Part shown: positions 1 through 8,543 of the stretch, piece after piece | Numbering within the stretch: position 1 is the first letter of the stretch | Layout of the letters: each line of letters opens with the position of its first letter | Assembly: GCA_037903355.1 (NCBI GenBank) | Contig: JBAJFE010000042.1 | Span: 62,001-126,000, forward strand | Reading direction: 5' to 3' | DNA length: 64,000 bases | DNA from: Trichuris trichiura | Lineage: Eukaryota > Nematoda > Enoplea > Trichinellida > Trichuridae | Made by a program: the position numbers and the translations under genes | The notes under the pieces: model-generated | Told to the model about the DNA's origin: nothing | The model's database searches: none | Seen by the model: only the letters and a program-made list of their open reading frames with translations

Positions 1-1
1 G

Positions 2-148
2 GGCGGATTTTATGATTCTCCTCACAACTTCAATCTTGACCAGTTCACGCGGCAGCCGGCTCAGTACTACGGTGGCCAAGTGCAGTTCAACGATCACCGA
101 CCTTACCCGCAGAGGTCCAACAATCGAAGATTCAGGCAAAGGCGCTAA
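2..148 (+). CDS. 3' end of a gene, Gln/Tyr/Arg-rich C-terminal tail (partial)
   Basis: The frame is open from the window edge to a TAA at 146-148. The encoded tail is rich in Gln, Tyr, Asn, Phe and Gly and ends in a basic stretch (RRFRQRR), the composition typical of C-terminal tails of RNA-binding proteins. No domain is visible because only about 48 residues lie in the window. It is followed by an AATAAA-like site near 180. The family cannot be named from this piece. A longer ORF in another frame (12-194) is taken to be a shadow, because this frame has the more protein-like composition and ends cleanly. Confidence 0.45.
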   Translation, partial: GGFYDSPHNFNLDQFTRQPAQYYGGQVQFNDHRPYPQRSNNRRFRQRR

Positions 149-297
149 CGTGACAATTGACGTTATCGTTTCGGTTGGGAATAAATTTTGTTAAAGCTCT
201 TCGGTCTTTCTGTAGCAGGGGCAATGGTCTTGCTAAATATTTTTTCGCTTGTTCTCTATCATTAAGCATATTGCGCTCAATATAGAATTCAGTTGAA

Positions 298-966
298 ATG
301 AATGTCATCCGCTACATATCAGCCTTATCAGCCCGCTTCAATCGGCTATTCAAGATTCAAATGCAAAACAGATCTATTCAATATTCCGGAAGTCTTTTCC
401 GATATGGTCGATACATATGTGTAAATCTGGAAAACAGATACGACGCCACTTATTTCTTGGCGTCTCTAACTGCGGAAGAAAAGAAGTCACTACTGAGCGC
501 CGTAAAACAATTCACGGAAGAAGAAGCTAAGATCAATCAGCCAGTGATGGTTACTACAGTCCAGCTGAAGTCATTGTTTGTAGCCAACTGTTTACCTTTC
601 ATTGGCTTCGGCATATGCGACAATGTAATAATGATAGTAGCAGGTGAATATGTAGATAATGGAGTGGGTACCTTGTTGGGCATATCGACAATGGCGGCAG
701 CGGCTGTTGGAAATCTTATTTCAGATCTCGGGGGCATTGGAATAGGCAACTATATTGAACTACTTGTGAGTAAGTTGGGCTTGACAGCACCATTACTCAG
801 TGCAAAACAACTGCGGACCAAAAAAGTGCGTTGGACAATTAATATGGGTCGAATAGTAGGAATTGTGGTCGGCTGTTTCATCGGCATGTTTCCTCTTCTC
901 CTCTTCAACCAACCTTCGGCTAAAGCAACTAGGGAGCTCAAGAAGCCTATATCTCAAAACGGATAA
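298..966 (+). CDS. TMEM65: TMEM65-like mitochondrial inner-membrane protein
   Basis: A single-exon 222-residue protein. Residues about 95-210 match the TMEM65 family: the stretch VANCLPFIGFGICDN, the motif GISTMAAAAVGNLISDLGG, and a final hydrophobic helix (IVGIVVGCFIGMFPLLLF) correspond to the three conserved membrane segments. TMEM65 proteins sit in the mitochondrial inner membrane and have been linked to sodium-calcium exchange there; that role is family knowledge, not seen here. The N-terminus is basic and Ser/Arg-rich, as for a mitochondrial presequence. The ATG lies 5 nt after a TTCAG acceptor (ending at 292), which suggests a trans-spliced 5' end or a non-coding first exon. Convergent with RRP9, whose stop is only about 50 bp away. 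Confidence 0.92.
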   Translation: MNVIRYISALSARFNRLFKIQMQNRSIQYSGSLFRYGRYICVNLENRYDATYFLASLTAEEKKSLLSAVKQFTEEEAKINQPVMVTTVQLKSLFVANCLPFIGFGICDNVIMIVAGEYVDNGVGTLLGISTMAAAAVGNLISDLGGIGIGNYIELLVSKLGLTAPLLSAKQLRTKKVRWTINMGRIVGIVVGCFIGMFPLLLFNQPSAKATRELKKPISQNG

Positions 967-1014
967 TGTCCCATTATAATTGCACTCTAGTTTCGCAATT
1001 GTTAAAGGCTCGAT

Positions 1015-4000
1015 TTAATTGTCATTAAATTTCAAAGGTATTACAACGACAGAATTTACGGCTTCCTTTACATTCCACCAACGTCCCTGTCTGTGTTCTT
1101 GACCTATGCCGGCAACCAGCAAAGATCCGTTTGCCGATGCCAAGCTGTTCACAAAGCCGGTCTTAAAATATCGGAAATTAACTGCGAAGCGCACTACAAC
1201 TGGAAACCTGTTTAAGACGTTTAACTTCTTCCAGTACTTGTTTATCTTTGTCACATTTCCAAAATCGAATAAAGCCATCATTTGAACCTGCAAATGAAGG
1301 CAGAAGTAAGACAAAACAACGAAGACAAGATTTAAAAACGACATGTAAATATTTCTCGGCGCTCTGAAAACTACAGCAGCAGTTTGCTTTCCTATACTGC
1401 TGCACATTCTGCTGAATCTTTAAATTCACTTTCTTCATTTTTCTGCAACCCTGCCATTGTCGATTTAAACTATTTCTGTCCTATTTTTTGCCCTTAGATG
1501 CAGTAATAAAGAGAAAACGTCAGGTACTTACGTTAAAAAAATTGTGAAAGACAATAAGGCTTTTGGATAGACGTGAATCAATAAGCACTGACTAACGAAT
1601 ATGGAACTGCCAGTTCAACAATACCTGATGTCATGAAGACCAAATTTCAAAACGAGTATTTTGTATGGAACTTTCCCAGTTTCATACAGTTGGTACCCCA
1701 TCTTTATACTGCATTATACTGCACGCTGTTAACAGAACATGGACACTTTGTTATTCCAAACGCTTTTCCTTCATTTCCGTACATTTCTCAAACAAATGTA
1801 CGTGCATCACTATGAACTCTGAAGTTTTTAAACGATCTATGTAGTGCTAACGATGCATTTCCGATCGGCTACAGTTGGATAAAAGAATTGTAAGACGAAA
1901 TGTACATGCTATTCCGATTCTCCCTTGCTCTTTTTTCTCCTCCTTCCCGCTAATTTCAGTTTCCTTTTTTCCTCTGTTCCTGTATGACTGTTTGTTTACT
2001 TGTTCATTTCCCTTCCATCCACTCCCCTGGTCCACTTTCATTACTCTGTTTCCTTTCTTCGGAGTCCCAAAAATTATACGTTACCCCCTTTTGCGTTTAC
2101 CGACTATCAAATTACAGTAAACCTTCCCTAATCTGAACCTCCATAATCCGAATCCCTCGTCGGAGAGAACAATATAACGACCGTATACATTAAAGATAAT
2201 TAGGCTACCTGTAGATACAGCTTTTTGGTTGTGCAGAGACTGACATTACGCTGTAGACGCCAGGAACATGCATTTAAAGTTGCATTACCTGCTTTTCTGT
2301 AGCCTACTGTAAGCCTCCTCCATAATCTGAACTACCCCGCCCCAACGCGTTCGGATTAGAGAGGTTTTACTGTATGTTGTACACTTTAGTCAGTTGCTTT
2401 TAACATAAAAAAACCTTCTACTACAAACGGCAGTTTGTCTATGCAGCGTTCTGGAGGCAGACGGTGGCCCCTGTCTCCCAAAGGAGGCTAAAATCCGTAC
2501 ACCTTTCCAACAAATGTACTTGCCCCCTTACGAACTCTGAAGCTTTAAAAAACATAGTTTCAATAAACTGTGTGTCTGCTAACGCCCGTGTATGTTTTCA
2601 TTACAGGTGATGCGCTGTGGTAGGCCCGTTTGTTAGCAAAAGATCATAAGAAAAGGAAAGAGACGGAGCTGTTCCTACGAGCTTCATCTTTTCCTTCATT
2701 TTTCTGACATTTTGTTTTAAAAAACAGACTCAGCACCCCATATCATCTTTAATTAACAACTTCTGTTTGATGCACACAATCTGTACTGAATACTACCTTC
2801 GTAAACACTAAAAAACCGTTAAGCTCTACCTATGTTTACTTCGAACTGTTGCTTTCATCATTTGCTCAGCTGAAAAATGATTCACTGTCTCGTCCCTCGC
2901 TGCTTCACTCAGTCATCACGTCTGCAATAAACTTTCACACGCAATGGGAACCCGCCGTAAAAAGACGACATACAACAAAAGTATCAAAAAGAATCCTTTG
3001 CCAAAGTTTTCTACGCACATTGAGCATCAGTGCGCAAGCTTATGAAAAACTTTTTGAATAAAAAAATTAAGCGACCTCTCTTTTCAAGCATTGTTTGTCA
3101 AGGCTGTCGGGCAGCGTTATCTGGTTCTTTACTAAGCGAAGAGCACTTAAATGTGCCCTTCGCCTAGTAAAGAACCAGATAACGCTGCTCGACAGCCTTG
3201 ACGGTAATGACAGTAATAAAAACTTCAAAGACAGCTCTTGTCTGCTTCAAAGGTTCAAAAGCTGGCCAGGTACTGTAGAACGTCAAACTCTATAAAAGTT
3301 TCAGCAGGTGGCAAAACTTTTGCCAGTTCGGAAAAAGAATCGGAACGACACTCAGATGAAGAGGTAAGTGAACAAAAATAGTCCGTCTCGCCTGCTCTAC
3401 TGCTCTGCAGTGTGCCTTCCCTACGTTCACTCTCCGAACAATATGTTTATCGCTACTTCACGTGAACGGCAGTTCACGCAACCGAATGTTGACGTTTCCG
3501 CACGCGAATTACTATAAGGTTTAGTTTCCCAAACGATTACTCTCCTGAGAGTCCGTTTGACCGAAATTTTCTTTCATTATCCTCTCTGGTGCTCTTGATG
3601 CCTCGACTTAAACCTATGCTTCAGCTGAAGTGCCCTTGTAACTTCAGCCACGATTTGCTGACACGCATGCTTTTTTAAGTGCAAGAATGTTTCATGAAGG
3701 CGTGAATCAAGATAAAAACCAATTGGAAAGACGTCTTACCACTCATTAACAAATCTGTGTGCCGTACGCTGCATAAGCTACTTATCCAACCCTCTCTGTT
3801 GTCCACATCAGCATGGGCATGCTCGGAAACAAAAGCGGGAGATTTTCTGAATACCGACCATAGCGATAAACAACTGAGGAACAAAGAAACATGACGTTGG
3901 GCTTCGAAGTTGCTACAATCAGTACCCGCTCGAACTTCCGGCCACAAAGTGATCTTCGCTTATCAACCGAACCGTGTCAATTGAGCCCCAACAAAACCTG

Positions 4001-5846
4001 CAACAGACGATAAGCAAGTAAAGTCAGCGTAAATGGTGTAAAACTAACTTCTCCGTATAGAATACAAGTTGAGAATCCTCAAGCACTTTCCAAATTCTAA
4101 TGGTGTGATCCCTTCCGCCGCAAGTAATTGCGCGTTGTCTTGCCAAGGAATCAACATCTTGAACTGGCGCTTCGTGACCATACCTAGACAGCTATTTTTA
4201 ATTTCGTTCTCAGATTTAAAAAATTACGCGCGCTAAAAGTATATCCTGTCCTTGATGAATCTAGGCTACTAAAATGGATAAGCATCAATAGAAGTGGAGA
4301 AATTACTTATGATTAACAATGTCTTGCATAACGTAAGTACGGAAAATTCGACCCGTGAAAAGTTTTATTATGCAAAGCTTCCGGGAAGCTTCTGTTCCGG
4401 TTTTCAGAGCAATTGAGTAACTACCTTTATTCCTGCGTTCCTTACTTAAATTTTGCATTTTCACGCGCCCGTTAAGAAAAGTTTCATGGACCTTAGACGA
4501 ATCCGCTGAAACGAAAACATAAAGTTCGATGTGAGACGTATGGAAGTATGCTGGAGTCTGTCTGTTAAAAATTATGTGGTGCCTATGTGTATCAAGTGAT
4601 TATGCCCTCTGGAAGCTCATGGAATCACGGGTGATCAGTAACTGGGTCGACGATCACGATGATACAACGGAGTGAATGGGGGTGGTTTGAGGCGAGGGCG
4701 GAAATACTGATGCGTACTAACTGGCACGGTAAGGCACAGATCGGTCAATTTAAGAAACGTCAGCTTACATGCTATCAACATATCCAAATCCATCCAAAGT
4801 CCACAGTTTTACAGACCTGTCATTACCGCAAGAAAATAGTTCGTTATGTCCAGTCCTGACACTCAGACCCTAGAAGATTAGAAAATTTAAAAAAAAAACG
4901 GAAAGGCTATAGCACACTAACCGTTACACCTCCTTCATGTTGCAAAGTCTTCAGACATTCTCCTGTTTCAAAATCCCAGATATTTATTCGGCCATCTTTT
5001 CCGCCGCTGCACTGAAACCACACATGCAATAGTAAGGCAGAAAACCTACGGAAGAACATTGGACATACTAAAAAGTTCCCATCGTGAGAAAGTGCAATTG
5101 AAGTCACGTAATCATGTCCAACGGGATTGTATCGCTGGCACTTAAGGCGGAGAATCTTTGCACTCGTTTCCAAGTCCCCTATCAAATACAGCTAAGAGAA
5201 ATTTTCAAAATTTAAATGAAAGTTACAAATAAGAATATCGCCATCTTTAGATCCAGAAACGGCCTTCCTTCCGTCAGCAGTTAGGGCAACGCTGGTGACG
5301 GATAGTCTGTGACCGCGAAGAACTTGAATTTCGGATGGACTTGGCAATATTACCTGAAGTTACCCGGTTACGAGAAGATTAATTGGATAAATAATTTTTG
5401 CAAATGCACTTACAGAGTCAGCGATAAAACGCATTTCTGGATAAGCTAAGCCAGGCTGGAAAGCAAATGTATCAAGTCTGCTTCAAAAATTTCCTCAAGA
5501 AACTTTACAACTTCCTGTTCGAGGCGATGAGCTAGTCCATCGTCATCCTGCGATTGTTGATAGCCCCTCTCCTCTTCTGAAAATCGAGACCAATAGAAAC
5601 AATTCCCGGAATTCTTGAACGCGCACCTTTCGCTTTCATTTCTTCCAAGAACTTTTTGGCAAGCCGAAAACGCTTTTCATGGGCGGTTTCTTCTGCTTCG
5701 TTACATTCACTGTAGTCGCGTTTTTGAACATTGTCAACAGGCCCAAAACGATACAAAAATTATAATTGCGGCGATTCTAATTAATTGGTCTGCACAAAGA
5801 GATACCAGTCTGAGTCGCCGTAAGTTTCTTCATCGTCCCATTCCAT
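1015..5846 (-). CDS. RRP9: U3 snoRNA-associated WD40 protein RRP9 / U3-55K
   Basis: RRP9 binds U3 snoRNA in the box C/D snoRNP that directs early pre-rRNA cleavage in the nucleolus. Exons in transcription order: 5846-5806, 5709-5627, 5576-5509, 5455-5414, 5353-5227, 5178-5069, 5011-4922, 4869-4769, 4183-4049, 3997-3926, 3873-3740, 1287-1208, 1161-1015. All junctions keep frame and give about 409 residues. The acidic N-terminus carries the family block ETAHEKRFRLAKKFLEEM, then a WD40 propeller with repeats such as VLRGHRLSVTSVAL, DGDILIWDLE and CGGRDHTIRIWKV, and the signature C-terminus GFVNSL...GQEHRQGRWWNVKEA. The start is the first in-frame Met after a TTTTAAG acceptor. The 2.45-kb intron 1288-3739 is full of repeats. 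Slightly shorter than the vertebrate protein because the N-terminal basic tail is reduced. Confidence 0.93.
1913..2062. repeat. pyrimidine-rich low-complexity tract
   Basis: The plus strand is almost entirely C and T here, inside the large RRP9 intron. Similar tracts occur at 5998-6235 and 46480-46765. They produce long spurious ORFs on both strands. Confidence 0.7.
2115..2372. mobile_element. pogo/Tigger-type MITE with TA target duplication
   Basis: The left end starts CAGTAAACCTTCCCTAATCT and the right end, read on the other strand, starts CAGTAAAACCTCTCTAATCC; further inside both ends carry a second similar block (CCTCCATAATC...). The unit is flanked by TA on both sides (2113-2114 and 2373-2374). 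The terminal CAGTAAAACCTC motif is typical of Tigger/pogo elements, consistent with Tigger transposase relics elsewhere in the window. At 258 bp it has no coding capacity and would need a transposase in trans. Confidence 0.8.
3097..3202. repeat. near-perfect 50-bp-arm hairpin
   Basis: The left arm (3097 to about 3147) and right arm (about 3152-3202) are reverse complements with only about three mismatches and a loop of a few bases around TTAAA. Each arm starts or ends in GTCAAGGCTGTCG / complement. It lies in the RRP9 intron. A very short loop with long, almost identical arms suggests a recent foldback or a structured RNA. Confidence 0.85.
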
Positions 5847-5997
5847 TGATCGTTTCTTAGTTTCCCTCTTAAAACGTAAACGTCCAATGACAAAGAACAG
5901 CTACACTACTATCAACTCCACAGTCATTTACTCGGTATAACAGTTGCCAGCTGGACAACGATCACTTACGGAGGATTCTTGAGACTACACGACTCAT

Positions 5998-6235
5998 CTC
6001 CGACGGTATTCCCAATTTATGCTCCTCTTTTTTCGAATGTTCATTTCTTAACTTCACTTTTTCCTCTAACTGAAACCTTCCCTCTATTCTTCCGTCCCTT
6101 CTTTTCTGTCTCCTCGCTTTTAGATTATTTCCTATCTTAAATCCCCCTTTCCTGTCCGAACGTTCCTTTTGCAATTTCACTTATTCCTCCCCCAGAAGTA
6201 TACCTTTACTCCTTCCTTTCTTTTCGCTTTTAATA
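5998..6235. repeat. pyrimidine-rich low-complexity tract upstream of RRP9
   Basis: C/T-rich on the plus strand, so purine-rich on the RRP9 sense strand. It lies in the interval between RRP9 and the 66-residue gene. It creates a 72-codon Lys/Arg/Glu-rich minus ORF (5962-6180) that I regard as a composition artefact. A splice donor-like CCGTAAGT at 5964-5971 could mark an untranslated first exon of RRP9. Confidence 0.6.
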
Positions 6236-6329
6236 TTGCATCCTGCTTTTCAACCTTTCGGGAATACCGTCCCTTAAAGTAATTGGTCTGGCCAGAGGTT
6301 TACGAACATATCTTCTGCCGTTACTCAAG

Positions 6330-6366
6330 CACTGAAGACGGGAACAGGTGACTCCCGAAAGCTTCG
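6330..6366 (+). repeat. hammerhead-like hairpin motif (CTGAAGA-stem-GAAA)
   Basis: Contains CTGAAGA at 6332-6338, a short stem (CGGGA / TCCCG), and CCCGAAAGC directly after it. It is one copy of a dispersed family described in the findings. It ends exactly where the stop codon of the neighbouring minus-strand gene lies. Confidence 0.7.
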
Positions 6367-6616
6367 CTAAGTAAGGACATTATCCGGTAAAATTTCCTTA
6401 ATTACGTTAATTATTTCCACGCATTCGATAGGAGCAATTCTATTTTCAATAGAAAAGTCCTTTTTGGTTTTAAAATAAATTCGAAAATGGGGACATAAGT
6501 TTAAGCTCAACCTAACAAACTGAAATAACGCAGTTTCCCATTCATTAGGCAAATAGCATTGTACTTACTGCTTTTGCTCTTTCCTTGTGAGCTAGCAGTT
6601 TCTTTGTAGGTGCCAT
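6367..6616 (-). CDS. unrecognised 66-residue two-exon protein
   Basis: Exon 1 is 6616-6569 (starts MAPTKKLLAHKERAKA), exon 2 is 6519-6367, with a 49-nt intron bounded by GTAAGT and TTATTTCAG; the join is in frame. The N-terminus is basic and amphipathic; the rest (FVRLSLNLCPHFRIYFK...) is mixed alpha/beta in character with no signal peptide or membrane helix. I do not recognise the family. The good splice sites and clean start argue that it is real. It is in line with MRPL35 upstream and RRP9 downstream on the same strand. Its stop codon abuts a hammerhead-like repeat, so the original 3' end may have been altered by insertion. Confidence 0.5.
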
Positions 6617-6867
6617 TGAGATAAAATCGCGTAACTTCTCTACGAACAAATAGCTCTACCGATTTCTGCGCAGCCGGAAAAACAGTTACGTTATTTAGCT
6701 TACTATATATTCAAGACAGACAGATACTTAAAACGTCTTTTGTATAATATTGAGACGGATATCCACAAAGTTCTTGGTAGTAGTAGTCGTGAAGCCAATT
6801 TCAACTACTAGAATTTAAGAAAACGATTTCGTTTCCAGCCAATCTTTTCTCCTACAGTAAGATAGAT

Positions 6868-7086
6868 ATGAAATCAGGTTCGTTCACGTTCTTGATATCA
6901 CTGACTTCTGCTTTCGGAATTGGTATTATAGACCAGTCCTCGGGCAACACTAATTCATCCTTGAAAACTGTAAAATTCCTAAAATTCAGTGAGGATATTG
7001 TTGGACCAAATGCTCTGGATACCTTTTATACAAGCAGTGGCATAGTGGTGTCAGCGGACGTTTGTCGCAAACAAAGGCAGGATTAG
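6868..7086 (+). CDS. possible small secreted protein, 72 residues
   Basis: An intronless ORF starting MKSGSFTFLISLTSAFG, which reads as a signal peptide, followed by a short Ser/Asn-rich region with a single Cys. The ATG is 12 nt after a TTTTCTCCTACAG acceptor-like sequence. No family is recognised. It is short enough to have arisen by chance, and it lies between minus-strand genes. Confidence 0.3.
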   Translation: MKSGSFTFLISLTSAFGIGIIDQSSGNTNSSLKTVKFLKFSEDIVGPNALDTFYTSSGIVVSADVCRKQRQD

Positions 7087-7835
7087 TGATGATGAATAGT
7101 TGGCCATTAATTTATGCCCACTCAGTGATCTTTTTTGTCGTCAATCTAAGTTAGTGCAAGTTAAAAACTTTCCGATCTCGTCTCGACGCAAATTTGTGGG
7201 GTGACGCAACGCTTAACGGCTGATCAATTCTAGTTCAGCGCCCATTCGAGAAACCGTAGCATTTGCTTCATTGAACGCTTTGCTTCACCGTTGTTCCGCT
7301 AATCACACTTCATTACGCAGTTTCCACCATAACCACTTAATATCTGACTGCTGCAAAATAATGCGATCATGTTATAAATAAAATTCGTAATGATGTTTGA
7401 GTTTTCATCTCATCTAATTCAGAAGCTTAGAAGTCTTATTCCAGGCGCCTAAGGCAATCCTCCATGTCGAGATCCATCTTACTGCTTTACAGTTCTGTTA
7501 CTTGCTGGTAGATACGTTATGCCTGAATAAATAAATTGCTCGCTTCATTTTCCTTGTTCCAATCCTGATTTGAAATTACGGTAAGTACTCTATTATTGCA
7601 ATTTCTCTGCGCGTAACAGAAAGGATATGGCAGACTTAAATGTGGAAACAAGTCGCCGACGTAAGCTACAGAAAAGTAGCATTTACAAACTTTGAATAAG
7701 CGCTCACATAAGCGCACATGCCGGTCAACAGTTGGAAAAGCGTAACGAAAAGATAACATCTTTGAAAAATTTTTGGATTATTCGTCACGTAAAATAGAAT
7801 TTTTAGTCAAAACAGTATTTCGATATTCTGTAAAG

Positions 7836-8394
7836 TTAAAAAAATTGTTTTTCGGTAGACTCTTCGAGCAATAGTTTCCGCCGGGAACGAGGTCGAACAA
7901 AAAAAGGGCTGGCTTTAGTTCCGTCAATTGAATGACGGACATTATACGCTTCGTAGTGATCGTCTACGAAGTACTTAGGCCGCTGCCAGAAACGACTTAC
8001 AAGCTTATCAAGTATCTGACATTCAATTGGGGTGCACGTGACATGCTGCAAGCTGGAAGTCAGCCAAGGTTCGTCTTTCAGATAACGCTAAAAGAAATTG
8101 TGAATTAAAATTTCTTCCGCACAGGAACAGCCAACTTCTCACCTTCGTGTTTCGTCCAGGATTAGCGCGAATCCACATTCCCGTGTTCAACCGCTTGAAT
8201 CGATCAAGTACATCCTTGCAAGGAACTTTCCGTCCATCTTCAGGACTAAATCGGATGTGGTACTCCCAGTGAGGGATACGAGCATGTTTTCGGACTGAGA
8301 TTCGTAGTAGCGAAAACCTGAAAAAATGTTTTCTCAACTTCGCAAATAGCACACTCATCCGTAACCACCTTTCTGCCAAACTTAACAGTTGCAT
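7836..8394 (-). CDS. MRPL35: mitochondrial ribosomal protein bL35m
   Basis: A component of the large subunit of the mitochondrial ribosome. Exons 8394-8369, 8317-8143 and 8087-7836, with introns of 51 and 55 nt; the total is 150 residues. The conserved L35 block DVLDRFKRLNTGMWIRANPG is followed by the mitochondrial C-terminal extension with FWQRPKYFVDDHYEAYNVR, matching bL35m rather than bacterial L35. The first intron (51 nt) has no stop, so the unspliced frame is open; the GTGGTT donor and TTTTTTCAG acceptor support splicing. The ATG is 4 nt after an acceptor (GCATTTTAG) and 149 nt after the ZC3HC1 stop, suggesting a downstream operon gene that receives a spliced leader. Confidence 0.9.
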
Positions 8395-8410
8395 AAGCCT
8401 AAAATGCTAG
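8395..8410 (-). promoter_or_regulatory. probable trans-splice acceptor before MRPL35
   Basis: On the minus strand GCATTTTAG ends at 8399, 4 nt before the MRPL35 ATG, with no credible donor exon between it and the ZC3HC1 stop. This is the layout of a spliced-leader acceptor. Confidence 0.55.
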
Positions 8411-8543
8411 ATACGATAATGGTAAAAACGATGTGGGGTGCAATATGCAAATCAGTTGATAGACTAATTTGTCGCATAATCATACGCATGAGCGAATAGT
8501 TTATTCCTCGAAAACCAAATTAACAATAGCAAGTTGGCGCAGG

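Noticed and set aside
5962..6180. 72-codon Lys/Arg/Glu-rich minus ORF as an RRP9 N-terminus
   Set aside because: It lies in a purine-rich tract, and no donor/acceptor pair joins it to the RRP9 frame; the internal Met at 5846 gives a clean start.
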